A DNA stretch of 24,148 nucleotides from an uncultured Moraxella sp. (GCA_943908405.1 CALTTE010000022.1:1-24148); one strand, 5' to 3'; positions 1 to 7,292 are shown, counted from the stretch's first letter. Notes: a model not told the origin generated them from the sequence alone. Numbers and translations are program-made.

Positions 1-171
1 ACAGATATACAAGTAAATAGCAAATATTATTATTAACAGTTAAGATACATTCTTATTGTTATTTAAACTTATTATTATCTAAACAACAATCAAACTTGCA
101 CAATTAAATCACTAAATAACAAGCCATAAATAACAAACCATCAATCTTTAAAAAGCTATATTTTAAAAAAC
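1..171. other. AT-rich gap with a 14-bp tandem duplication
   Basis: No gene is visible. The stretch is very AT-rich and lies downstream of the ETF-QO gene. A 14-bp unit (AAATAACAAGCCAT) is repeated head to tail at 114-127 and 128-141 with one mismatch. I see no clear hairpin plus T-tract that would end the ETF-QO transcript. Confidence 0.6.
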
Positions 172-1848
172 CTACATATTAGGATAATTAGGACCGCCAC
201 CACCTTCTGGTGTAATCCAAGTAATGTTTTGGGCGGGGTCTTTGATATCGCAGGTTTTGCAGTGGACACAGTTTTGAGCGTTAATCACAAATTGGGCGGT
301 ATCGTTACTATCCACCACCACCTCATACACCCCTGCAGGACAATAACGCTGGGCAGGCTCGGCATATTGGGGCAGGTTATGCCAAATTGGCACGCTTGGG
401 TCGGTTAATTGCAAATGGCATGGCTGATCTTCAGCGTGATTGGTATTGGAGATAAATACGCTGGATAACTTATCAAAGGTCAATTTGCCATCAGGCTTTG
501 GGTAATTGGGGCGATAAGCGTGGTCGGCACGGTCTAGATTGGCATAATCAGGGGTGTTGTCGTGAATCACAAATGGTACTTTGCCTAAGATGTTTTGTTC
601 AACAAAACTAAATGCCCCACCAAGCCACAGCCCCATACGGTGCTGAGCAGGAGCAAAATTACGAGCCAAAACCGCCTCTTTATAGAGCCACGATTGGCGA
701 AAAGCCTCTTCATACGCTACTTGGTTATGAGCTTGTCCTGCTTGCAGATTTGCAAAAATACACTCGGCCGCCAACATACCTGACTTCATCGCCGTATGCG
801 TGCCTTTGATTTTGGCAGGATTTAAAAAACCTGCATCATCACCGATAAGCACCGCCCCATCAACGCTAAGACTTGGCAATGAATTTAAACCGCCTTTGGT
901 AATCGCTCTTGCCCCATAAGACAAACGTTTGCCACCTTCTAAAATCGGGCGAATCAATGGGTGTAGCTTTAGGCGTTGTAACTCATCAAAGGGCGAGACA
1001 AATGGATTGTGATAGGATAAATCCACAATTAGCCCAAAACTTACCTCGTTGTCCTCACCAAAATACAAAAACCAACCGCCTGATGACCCTGTGTCATTCA
1101 GCGGCCAGCCTGTGCCGTGCATTACTACGCCTTTATCGTGCTTACTTGGGTCAATTTGCCAAAGCTCTTTAAGTCCAATGCCGTAATGCTGTGGGTCGCA
1201 GTCTTTATCCAAATCAAAGCGATTGATGAGTTGCTTGCCCAAATGCCCACGACAGCCTTCAGCAAACACCGTATATTTGGCCAGCAAATCATAACCCGCC
1301 TCAAAGCTTGGCTTGGGCTTGCCATCAGCCCCCACGCCCATATCGCCTGTACGCACGCCAATCACCGCCCCCTCATCGCCATACAAAATCTCACTGCCAG
1401 CAAAACCTGCAAAGAGCATAATTTCCATCGCTTCTGCCTGCTCAGCAAGCCATCGCACCACATTACCAAGCGACACGATATAATTGCCGTCGTTATGTAG
1501 GCTTTTTGGGATTAAGCCACTTGGCATTTGCCAGCTTTTTTGGCTATTTGGCAATACATAAACTTTGTCTTGTTTGACGGCGACATTAAGTGGTGCTTGT
1601 TTTTGTTGCCAATCGGGAATAAGCTCGTCTAAGGCACGGGTTTCCATCACCGCCCCAGACAGAATATGAGCCCCAAACTCTGAGCCTTTTTCTAGCACGC
1701 AAATCATAAAATCATCACGCCCAGCGTCCATCGCCAGCTGTTTTAGGCGAATGGCACAAGATAAACCTGCCACGCCACCACCAACCACCACCACATCAAA
1801 TTCCATAGACTCTCTTTGTATTGGCTCTTTTTGTGTGTCTTGTGGCAT
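172..1848 (-). CDS. Electron transfer flavoprotein:ubiquinone oxidoreductase (ETF-QO)
   Basis: This 558-residue enzyme passes electrons from reduced electron transfer flavoprotein, loaded by acyl-CoA and other dehydrogenases, to ubiquinone at the membrane. The N-terminus has an FAD-binding Rossmann motif (VVVVGGGVAGLS, residues about 19-30; the second-glycine region is GGGVAG rather than the more usual GAGPAG). The C-terminus carries the [4Fe-4S] ligands C503, C527, C530 and C533, the last three in CVHCKTC, followed by the family ending PEGGGGPNY. Length is full for the family. The ATG at 1848 is preceded by AAGGGGAG at a good distance; M15 is an alternative start, but the upstream one fits the family N-terminus better. 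The etfAB genes for its partner are not in this window. It is divergently oriented to murI. Identity is very secure. Confidence 0.96.
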   Translation of the reverse strand: MPQDTQKEPIQRESMEFDVVVVGGGVAGLSCAIRLKQLAMDAGRDDFMICVLEKGSEFGAHILSGAVMETRALDELIPDWQQKQAPLNVAVKQDKVYVLPNSQKSWQMPSGLIPKSLHNDGNYIVSLGNVVRWLAEQAEAMEIMLFAGFAGSEILYGDEGAVIGVRTGDMGVGADGKPKPSFEAGYDLLAKYTVFAEGCRGHLGKQLINRFDLDKDCDPQHYGIGLKELWQIDPSKHDKGVVMHGTGWPLNDTGSSGGWFLYFGEDNEVSFGLIVDLSYHNPFVSPFDELQRLKLHPLIRPILEGGKRLSYGARAITKGGLNSLPSLSVDGAVLIGDDAGFLNPAKIKGTHTAMKSGMLAAECIFANLQAGQAHNQVAYEEAFRQSWLYKEAVLARNFAPAQHRMGLWLGGAFSFVEQNILGKVPFVIHDNTPDYANLDRADHAYRPNYPKPDGKLTFDKLSSVFISNTNHAEDQPCHLQLTDPSVPIWHNLPQYAEPAQRYCPAGVYEVVVDSNDTAQFVINAQNCVHCKTCDIKDPAQNITWITPEGGGGPNYPNM

Positions 1849-2383
1849 TACGCTCCCCTTGATTGATTTTTAACCTTTAAATTTTTAAATTTCGCTGAAC
1901 CTATTTTAAGGCAATGGTCTTAAGACGATGGTCTTTGCTGGTTTTACTCGCTGTTGTTTCGCTACAAATCCAGCCCATTGACATAAAATACATTTGGCTT
2001 CACTCAATATCAATACTTCCAATCAATACTATCAACAAACGCTTAACACAGTTAAATGACGTATCGCACCCAACAACAGCCCAATAACAACCAAAAAGTA
2101 ACGCCATTTACCCAGCCTTATTGTACCAATATCATCAAGGTTAGCAAGCAATTTTACAAAATACCCAAACTTAATCCCCAAAATTATCTCCAAGATTTAA
2201 AGCAATTTATCAAAAATAGGCTTTATCATTCGCTTGATTTTTTGAGTAATTTTGGGCAATATGGCAGCTATATTTAATTTAGACTTGATACTATATTTAT
2301 CGCTTAGAGGCATTTAAAGCCTTAATACATTTAACTGCATAAATGCCAACAAACAAACACATTAGCGATTTTGGGGTAATTAT
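1849..2383. other. Divergent intergenic region between ETF-QO and murI
   Basis: This 535-bp stretch should hold promoters for both flanking genes, but I could not pick a convincing -35/-10 pair. It contains an imperfect 13-bp tandem duplication at 2009-2021 and 2022-2034 (ATCAATACTTCCA, 11 of 13 identical). A 73-codon open frame at 2056-2277 has no ribosome binding site and a low-complexity N- and Q-rich start, so I do not call it a gene. Confidence 0.5.
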
Positions 2384-3331
2384 TTGACTACCGATTTTGA
2401 TACTGCAAATTTTAATGCTTTAGATAACAACGCTTTAAACAGTAATACTTTAAACAGTGATACTGCAAACAACGCCGCCACAAGCGATAACGCCAATCAC
2501 AACGCCCCTATTGGATTGTTTGATTCTGGGGTGGGGGGGTTGTCTATTTATTTGCATTTGCAAAAACAGTTGCCCAACGAACGCTTTATTTATTATGCCG
2601 ACAGCCAAAACTTGCCCTATGGTGATAAAACACACGAGCAAATCAGCACCTTTACCGAGCAAGCGGCGGCGTGGCTAGTGGCTCAAGGGGTAAAAATGAT
2701 TGTGATCGCGTGCAACTCAGCCTCGGCTTATACGCTTGAGCGATTGCGTGCCTTATATCATATCCCGATTGTTGGGCTTGTTCCTGCCCTAAAGCCTGCC
2801 ACCACGCTCACCAAAACAGGCAACATTGCGGTGCTTGCCACCCAAGCCACCTTAAACGGCAAATCACTGAATGCCATTATCCAAAATCACGCCAGCCCCT
2901 ACGGCATTGTGGTCAAAAAATACTTTGAGCCAAGCCTTGTGCCTTGGGTAGAGCTTGGTATGCCAAGCAATCACCCCGCCTGCCAATATCTTGCTGACTT
3001 TTTGGACACGCTACACAAAGAGCGTATTGATGTGCTGGTGCTTGGTTGTACCCATTATCCGTTTTTTCGCCCCCATCTTCAGCACCATATCAACAAGCAA
3101 CAGCTGACCATCAGCCTGATTGATTCAGGGCTTGCCATCGCCCAGCGGGTGCAATTTTTATTAGATGAATTGCAATTATCCACCCAAAACAACAACCCCT
3201 CTGCCCCTTTGCAATTTTATTCTAGCAAAGCAGGCAGTGAAATCACCGCCAAACGCCTAATTAACCTGCCATTGGTGGTTATCAACAATAAGTCTATAAC
3301 CAACCCTATTGATGATGGCACGCCATGTTAA
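2384..3331 (+). CDS. murI: Glutamate racemase with repetitive N-terminal extension
   Basis: MurI converts L-glutamate to D-glutamate for peptidoglycan in the cytoplasm. The family signature APIGLFDSGVGGLS starts at residue 41, with the two catalytic cysteines at C110 (ACNSAS) and C222 (GCTHYP). The protein is 315 residues, longer than usual, because about 40 residues precede the core. That extension is Asn/Ala/Asp/Thr-rich and built from roughly 5-residue repeats (NALDN, NALNS, NTLNS, DTANN) encoded by 15-bp units at 2411-2470. The start is TTG at 2384, with GGGG at 2373-2376 placed 7 nt upstream; no ATG or GTG exists between it and the core. The core encodes GVGG with a run of seven G at 2533-2539. 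Function is secure; the start and the reality of the extension are less so. Confidence 0.93.
   Translation: MTTDFDTANFNALDNNALNSNTLNSDTANNAATSDNANHNAPIGLFDSGVGGLSIYLHLQKQLPNERFIYYADSQNLPYGDKTHEQISTFTEQAAAWLVAQGVKMIVIACNSASAYTLERLRALYHIPIVGLVPALKPATTLTKTGNIAVLATQATLNGKSLNAIIQNHASPYGIVVKKYFEPSLVPWVELGMPSNHPACQYLADFLDTLHKERIDVLVLGCTHYPFFRPHLQHHINKQQLTISLIDSGLAIAQRVQFLLDELQLSTQNNNPSAPLQFYSSKAGSEITAKRLINLPLVVINNKSITNPIDDGTPC
2411..2470 (+). repeat. 15-bp in-frame tandem repeat in the murI 5' end
   Basis: Four degenerate 15-bp units start at 2411, 2426, 2441 and 2456. Units two and three share CTTTAAACAGT. They encode 5-residue repeats in the N-terminal extension of MurI, so a gain or loss of a unit would keep the reading frame. 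Confidence 0.65.
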
Positions 3332-3433
3332 TGTTTATGGTCGCACCCTGACAGATTTTTTGATTGATTAACAGGATAGAATGGATTGTTACAATAAAAC
3401 CACACTCATCGCACAAACCTACCTACTTATCGC

Positions 3434-3478
3434 AATAATACTTGTTACAATAATACTTGTTACAATAATACTTGCCTT
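3434..3478 (+). repeat. Threefold 15-bp tandem repeat upstream of the DUF4062 gene
   Basis: Two perfect copies of AATAATACTTGTTAC (3434-3448, 3449-3463) are followed by a diverged third (3464-3478) whose end contains the TTGCCT -35 element. Confidence 0.9.
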
Positions 3479-3500
3479 AACCACCAATATTAAGTATACT
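3472..3500 (+). promoter_or_regulatory. Probable sigma-70 promoter for the DUF4062 operon
   Basis: TTGCCT at 3472-3477 and TATACT at 3495-3500 are separated by 17 bp. The expected start is near 3507, giving a leader of about 80 nt. The -35 element lies in the last unit of the 15-bp repeat array. Confidence 0.55.
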
Positions 3501-3588
3501 GTTTTGCACTTAAAAAATGCTTTTACTTAGCCGTATAGCCACTTGCCCAAAAAACTAAAATTGCTCAATAATCACCCAGAGGTTGTTT

Positions 3589-4533
3589 GTGCCAACGCAT
3601 CGTCATCACATTCATATTATTTGCGATAGCAAGGATAGTAGCTTATACGCCCTACAAGATGGCATTGCTGTTTTTTTTGAAGAACAGATTTTAAGCAAAG
3701 ATTTGTTTGAAAGTGGCAATAGTGCTGCCAATTACAGCTGGCGGTGTATCAACCGCTCGGATTTTGTGTTGGTGTTGATTGGGCAAACCTATGGCAAACT
3801 AAACAGCACAGGGGTCAGCCAACTGCACATCAGCTATTTAAACGCCAAAACCAAAAATAAGCCAATGGCGGTGCTGATTATGGACAACCCTGACCGGCCA
3901 AGGCAATTAAAAGATTTAATCAGTATCATTAGCGGACAAACCGAGCATATTTATCCCATCACCCCCAATGAACCGATTGATACAATATTAAAAGACGCTT
4001 ACCAACAGCTTATCAACACTAACACCCTACCCACATCAATCCCCACCGCCCATCGCCACCACAGCACCAACAAGACCTTGCTTGGCTACACTCAGCCCTC
4101 ACCCAACCAAACACAATCGCTGGCAAAGTTGTCTGATGAGTTGTTGCTCAACTGCACCGCTCACGCCTTCCAAGGTGGTACATTGATAGAAACCACCTTT
4201 GTGGCATACACCACTTGGCAAGCTATTTTAAATTCATTAAAAAACACTACAATGGCGTTTAGCTTACAAGGCTTATGGCGAATATTAAACGACATCATCA
4301 CCAGCCAAGCAATGCCAGCGGTCAAGGCACTACACCCCAACGTTCACGCCATCAGTCGCTGTCAAGTTGCCAAGGCTGATGTGATTTGGGTGCAAGAAGA
4401 ATTATTAAGCTTGGGCTGGATTATCCCCATACAAGCACACGCCTTAACAAAGCCTGCGTGGCGAACAACCGATTTTGCCAAAAATCTAACCACGCCACCA
4501 CCCACCCAAACCAAAATAAACGAAGCCCAATAG
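3589..4533 (+). CDS. DUF4062-like domain protein
   Basis: This is a 314-residue cytoplasmic protein with no signal peptide or membrane segment. The N-terminal half resembles the DUF4062 family: a beta strand (HIHIICDS), a segment like CINRSDFVLVLIGQTYGKL (about residues 57-75), then a strand with AVLIMDN. DUF4062 is related to TIR/SEFIR-like folds and often occurs in signalling or defence proteins in other bacteria. The C-terminal third (about residues 185-300) looks helical and winged-helix-like, but I do not recognise it; the linker around residues 150-185 is Thr/His/Pro/Gln-rich. I prefer the GTG at 3589 because AGAGG (3578-3582) sits 6 nt before it; the in-frame TTG at 3583 directly abuts AGAGG. 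Its TAG stop overlaps the ribosome binding site of the next gene, so the two are almost certainly one operon. The function is unknown. Confidence 0.75.
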   Translation: MPTHRHHIHIICDSKDSSLYALQDGIAVFFEEQILSKDLFESGNSAANYSWRCINRSDFVLVLIGQTYGKLNSTGVSQLHISYLNAKTKNKPMAVLIMDNPDRPRQLKDLISIISGQTEHIYPITPNEPIDTILKDAYQQLINTNTLPTSIPTAHRHHSTNKTLLGYTQPSPNQTQSLAKLSDELLLNCTAHAFQGGTLIETTFVAYTTWQAILNSLKNTTMAFSLQGLWRILNDIITSQAMPAVKALHPNVHAISRCQVAKADVIWVQEELLSLGWIIPIQAHALTKPAWRTTDFAKNLTTPPPTQTKINEAQ

Positions 4534-4542
4534 GAGTAGACA

Positions 4543-4725
4543 ATGAACAACAAACCCAATAACGACCTAAAAGACGACATTCATCACTTGGACGAATTGA
4601 TTGAAACTATGCACGATGCCGAAAAATCACGCACCTTTGAAGAGCAAGTTGCGTATCTAAAGGCTAAAGGCATTGACCCTGCCAAGAATTTCAAGCGATG
4701 GGACGACGACAAGCAAGACGACTAA
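4543..4725 (+). CDS. Small acidic protein downstream of the DUF4062 gene
   Basis: This encodes a 60-residue soluble, highly charged protein rich in Asp, Glu and Lys, with an acidic ending (WDDDKQDD). I do not recognise a family. It has an excellent ribosome binding site, AGGAG at 4532-4536, 6 nt before ATG, which begins at the stop codon of the preceding gene, implying translational coupling. The central segment (FEEQVAYLKAKGIDPAKNFKRW) looks like a helix-turn-helix-sized helical pair but has no clear DNA-binding signature. A terminator follows at 4745, so it ends the operon. It could be a partner or modulator of the DUF4062 protein, which is inference from position only. Confidence 0.75.
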   Translation: MNNKPNNDLKDDIHHLDELIETMHDAEKSRTFEEQVAYLKAKGIDPAKNFKRWDDDKQDD

Positions 4726-4744
4726 GTCATCGCCCAAACCAATC

Positions 4745-4776
4745 AAAAAAACCGCCTAAGTTTAAGCGGTTTTTCA
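4745..4776. terminator. Bidirectional terminator between convergent genes
   Basis: The stem AAACCGC (4749-4755) pairs with GCGGTTT (4766-4772), with A-rich and T-rich flanks on both sides. It serves the + strand DUF4062 operon and the minus-strand block ending at 4794. Confidence 0.88.
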
Positions 4777-4793
4777 TCTTAACAGTTTCAATC

Positions 4794-5105
4794 TTAACCA
4801 AAATTGTCTTGCAACGCCTTAGCAACAAAATCAATACAGCTTTGTGGGTCATCAAACCATTGATTGTCCAAGTCTATAAAGTGAGAATAGCCATCTAGTA
4901 CATAAATACTTTCATCAGGCTTGGCATTGGCAAAAGAGCACTGCAACGAAAATGTCTCCAGCCTAAACAGTTGCCCTCTATACAAGCGACCCTCAAAGCC
5001 CTTGGTGGACTTTAACACTTCAAGGCGATAAACCAGCCCATCATCATCGGTATTAATCACATCAAATACCACGCTTTTAACAACTTCTTCATAAGCGATA
5101 GGCAT
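4794..5105 (-). CDS. Uncharacterised 103-residue protein
   Basis: This is a soluble, acidic 103-residue protein with no signal peptide or membrane segment. I do not recognise the family. The pattern of short strands (VVFDVINTDDDGLVYRLEVL, then RLYRGQLFRLETFSLQC) suggests a mostly beta N-terminal part, followed by an acidic C-terminal helix (PQSCIDFVAKALQDNFG). The ATG at 5105 has an unusual ribosome binding site: six G in a row (5109-5114 on this strand) 3 nt upstream. It lies 74 bp downstream of the lytic transglycosylase gene on the same strand and probably shares its transcript, ending at the 4745 terminator. Confidence 0.7.
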   Translation of the reverse strand: MPIAYEEVVKSVVFDVINTDDDGLVYRLEVLKSTKGFEGRLYRGQLFRLETFSLQCSFANAKPDESIYVLDGYSHFIDLDNQWFDDPQSCIDFVAKALQDNFG

Positions 5106-5179
5106 TTACCCCCCTTGACCAACTTATCCCTTTGATCAAATTAAATTTATTAAAAACTTAACTGATAAGACGCTTAAAT

Positions 5180-6451
5180 TTATCGGTAATAAGTGCGAAT
5201 CAAACGATAAAATTTCTGTCCTGCTCGCCCATCAGCTACCACGCCTTGCTTAGACTGAAAGTCTTTAATCGCGCGACGCGTATTATCGCCAATAATGCCA
5301 TCAACCGCCCCAATATCATACCCTGCTTGCAACAAAAATTGCTGAATCTCACGGGCTTCACGCCGACTAATGCCCGCATCATCGGTAGGCCAAGACGTAA
5401 TAAAATTAACTTGATAGGATTGATTATTAGCAATTAAATCGGATAAATGAGCAATCGCCAAGGCATAATTTTCTGAGGCGTTGTAGGCATAAAAAACATC
5501 AAAATTTTTGCCCACCAAAAATAACGGTCCATTACTACCCGCTGGGGCAAGTAGCCCAGCTGACGACAAGGTATTGGGCAATGGTCGCCCATCTGCCAGT
5601 GTATAGCCCAAATTACGCCAATGGCTGATTGGCTGTTTGTTTTTGCGAGACGATACAGCGGTTACACCGACAGGTTTTTTAACCTCAAAGCCCCACACCT
5701 CACCAGTTTTGTAGCCTTTTTTTGCCAAAAAATTGGCAGTACTTGCCAAAGCATCAGGCACACTATTGACAATATCTCGCCTGCCATCGCCATCAAAGTC
5801 GGTCGCCAACGACAAAAACGTGCTCGGCATAAACTGCGTTTGCCCAAATGCCCCTGCCCAAGAACCCATCATATCATTGGCTTTGATGTCGCCTTGTTGG
5901 ACAATTTTTAAGGCATTGGCAAACTCGCCCCTAAAATAAGACTGACGACGGTCAAAACACGACAAGGTTGCCAAGCTATCAAATAAAGGCTTTTTGCCCA
6001 GTGTCTGCCCAAAATTGGACTCCACACCCCACACCCCCAAAACGTGGTGCATATCCACCCCATAACGGCGTTCTATTTGTCTTAGTGTGTTAAGATGACG
6101 ATTTTTGGCATCAATACCATCAGCCACTCGTTCAGCGTCCACCAATGATGCCAAATAATCCCACACTTGCTTTTTAAATTCTGGCTGATAATTCAGCGAG
6201 CCAATCACACTCCCATCGGGCGTAGCAGGGCGATAACGTTCAAAAGTTTGCCGTGCAACGCCTTTGTTAGCAAAATCCGTTCTTAGTCTGTCTAAACACT
6301 GATTAAACTGACTGGGGCTTAAATTGGGGTGGTTTAAATGAGCACTATTGGCATAAGCCGACCCAGCCAACAAAACATTGACCGTCATCATCACAAAAAC
6401 AGCCTTGCAAACTAAGGACACAGCATTTAATTTATTCAATGATTTTTGCAT
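5180..6451 (-). CDS. MltB-family lytic murein transglycosylase with peptidoglycan-binding domain
   Basis: This 423-residue enzyme cleaves the MurNAc-GlcNAc bond of murein to give 1,6-anhydroMurNAc ends in the periplasm. A Sec signal peptide covers residues 1-34 (positive start, hydrophobic VSLVCKAVFVMMTVNVLLAG, cleavage after AYA). C16 is inside the hydrophobic core without a lipobox, so it is probably soluble rather than a lipoprotein. The SLT_2 domain occupies about residues 45-345 with catalytic Glu at about 144 (WGVESNFG) and GAFGQTQFMPSTF. A PG_binding_1 domain ends the protein (YDIGAVDGIIGDNTRRAI). Start ATG at 6451 has AAGGTGA just upstream. It belongs to the TIGR02283-type branch, which has the extra C-terminal binding domain that E. 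coli MltB lacks. Confidence 0.94.
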   Translation of the reverse strand: MQKSLNKLNAVSLVCKAVFVMMTVNVLLAGSAYANSAHLNHPNLSPSQFNQCLDRLRTDFANKGVARQTFERYRPATPDGSVIGSLNYQPEFKKQVWDYLASLVDAERVADGIDAKNRHLNTLRQIERRYGVDMHHVLGVWGVESNFGQTLGKKPLFDSLATLSCFDRRQSYFRGEFANALKIVQQGDIKANDMMGSWAGAFGQTQFMPSTFLSLATDFDGDGRRDIVNSVPDALASTANFLAKKGYKTGEVWGFEVKKPVGVTAVSSRKNKQPISHWRNLGYTLADGRPLPNTLSSAGLLAPAGSNGPLFLVGKNFDVFYAYNASENYALAIAHLSDLIANNQSYQVNFITSWPTDDAGISRREAREIQQFLLQAGYDIGAVDGIIGDNTRRAIKDFQSKQGVVADGRAGQKFYRLIRTYYR

Positions 6452-6471
6452 AATTCACCTTTAAATGATTG

Positions 6472-6497
6472 TTTAACCAAGTAATTTAACCAAACGA
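6472..6497. repeat. Imperfect 13-bp duplication upstream of the transglycosylase gene
   Basis: TTTAACCAAGTAA (6472-6484) is followed directly by TTTAACCAAACGA (6485-6497). It lies just 5' of the ribosome binding site of the transglycosylase gene on the minus strand. Confidence 0.5.
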
Positions 6498-6580
6498 CAA
6501 TCGCAAGCCTTGTCTTAACTGCCGTTGCCTTACAGCTTAAGTATAACAAGCCAAACAAAAATAACAACCCATTACCCCAT

Positions 6581-6625
6581 TTAAGCCACTTAAACTTAAG
6601 TCACTTAAACTTAAGCCACTTAAAC
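6581..6625. repeat. Threefold 15-bp tandem repeat downstream of pth
   Basis: The unit TTAAGCCACTTAAAC occurs at 6581-6595, 6596-6610 (one mismatch) and 6611-6625. It fills most of the gap between pth and the transglycosylase gene. The unit contains its own short inverted repeat (TTAAG and CTTAA). Confidence 0.95.
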
Positions 6626-6642
6626 AATCAACCACCCAAAAA

Positions 6643-7218
6643 CTAGCCGTGCGTTTTATAGGCATTGATATGGCTTCTTGCTTGTTCGGTGTCGCCTGCC
6701 AGCAGTCTCGGCAATTCGTCAATGGCGTGGCTGATGGCGTTATCAATGCAAATGCGTTCATCGCTGGTGGGTTTGGCAAGCACAAAGCTTGTAATGTTGT
6801 TATGCGTGGGTCTGCCAATGCCAATACGCAAGCGATGAAAATCAGCCCCTGTGTGGGGGATAATGTCTCTTAATCCATTGTGTCCGCCGTGTCCGCCCCC
6901 TGTTTTGAGTTTAACACTACCAACAGCAATGTCCAGCTCATCGTGAGCGACAATCAAATTTTGCGGTGTTATCGCATAAAACTTAACCATTGGAGCAACT
7001 GCCTTGCCTGATAGATTCATCAGCGTATCAGGCAAAAGTAACCGAATTTCTACACCACAAACAACCCCTGCTCCCGTGCGACCAAAAAATTTTTTGTCTT
7101 GGCTTAGGGGAATATTATGTATTTTGGCGAATTGCTCAACCAACCAAAACCCTGCATTATGGCGAGTATCGCTGTATTGTTTGCCAATATTGCCAAGCCC
7201 TACCAATAATTTTGCCAT
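6643..7218 (-). CDS. pth: Peptidyl-tRNA hydrolase
   Basis: Pth frees tRNA from prematurely released peptidyl-tRNA in the cytoplasm. The product is 191 residues, matching the family. Starting at the ATG at 7218, catalytic N10 and H20 fall at the same positions as in E. coli Pth, the HDELDI motif carries the catalytic Asp, and GGGHGGHNGLRDI is intact. The ribosome binding site AAGGTG lies just upstream. The frame stays open for 19 more codons to 7275, but that would run through a terminator, so the shorter start is right. One oddity is that the usual N-P-G at residues 10-12 is N-I-G here. It lies downstream of rplY, a common gammaproteobacterial arrangement, but a terminator separates the two. 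Confidence 0.96.
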   Translation of the reverse strand: MAKLLVGLGNIGKQYSDTRHNAGFWLVEQFAKIHNIPLSQDKKFFGRTGAGVVCGVEIRLLLPDTLMNLSGKAVAPMVKFYAITPQNLIVAHDELDIAVGSVKLKTGGGHGGHNGLRDIIPHTGADFHRLRIGIGRPTHNNITSFVLAKPTSDERICIDNAISHAIDELPRLLAGDTEQARSHINAYKTHG

Positions 7219-7219
7219 T

Positions 7220-7243
7220 ATTGCACCTTGATTATACCTTGTG
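7220..7243 (-). promoter_or_regulatory. Duplicated ribosome binding segment and -10-like box before pth
   Basis: On the minus strand the sequence has two adjacent near copies, CAAGGTATAAT and CAAGGTGCAATAAT. The first contains a perfect TATAAT (7231-7236), the second the working Shine-Dalgarno. If TATAAT is used as a -10 element, the transcript would start only a few nt before the ribosome binding site. No good -35 is seen. Confidence 0.35.
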
Positions 7244-7261
7244 GGTTGATTTTGATTGAAT

Positions 7262-7292
7262 AAAAAGACCAACAAATCGTGTCGGTCTTTTT
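7262..7292. terminator. Intrinsic terminator between rplY and pth
   Basis: The arms AAAAAGACC (7262-7270) and GGTCTTTTT (7284-7292) form a perfect 9-bp stem with a 13-nt loop. In the minus-strand direction it ends in a T-run, so it should reduce rplY readthrough into pth. Confidence 0.8.

Larger units (their letters stand above)
3332..3588. other. Gap between murI and the DUF4062 gene
   Basis: No gene is visible. The stretch holds a threefold 15-bp repeat (3434-3478) that runs into a probable sigma-70 promoter (3472-3500). I see no clear intrinsic terminator for murI. Confidence 0.6.

Noticed and set aside
1117..1500. 127-codon plus-strand frame inside the ETF-QO gene
   Set aside because: It is a shadow of a complete enzyme; the translation has no recognisable features.
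2056..2277. 73-codon open frame between ETF-QO and murI
   Set aside because: It has no ribosome binding site, low-complexity composition, and sits in an AT-rich gap where open frames of this size arise by chance.
6581..6625. TTAAG-containing repeats considered as DNA uptake sequences
   Set aside because: Copies are clustered in tandem and not dispersed through the window, unlike uptake sequences. No other 9-12-mer stood out as dispersed.
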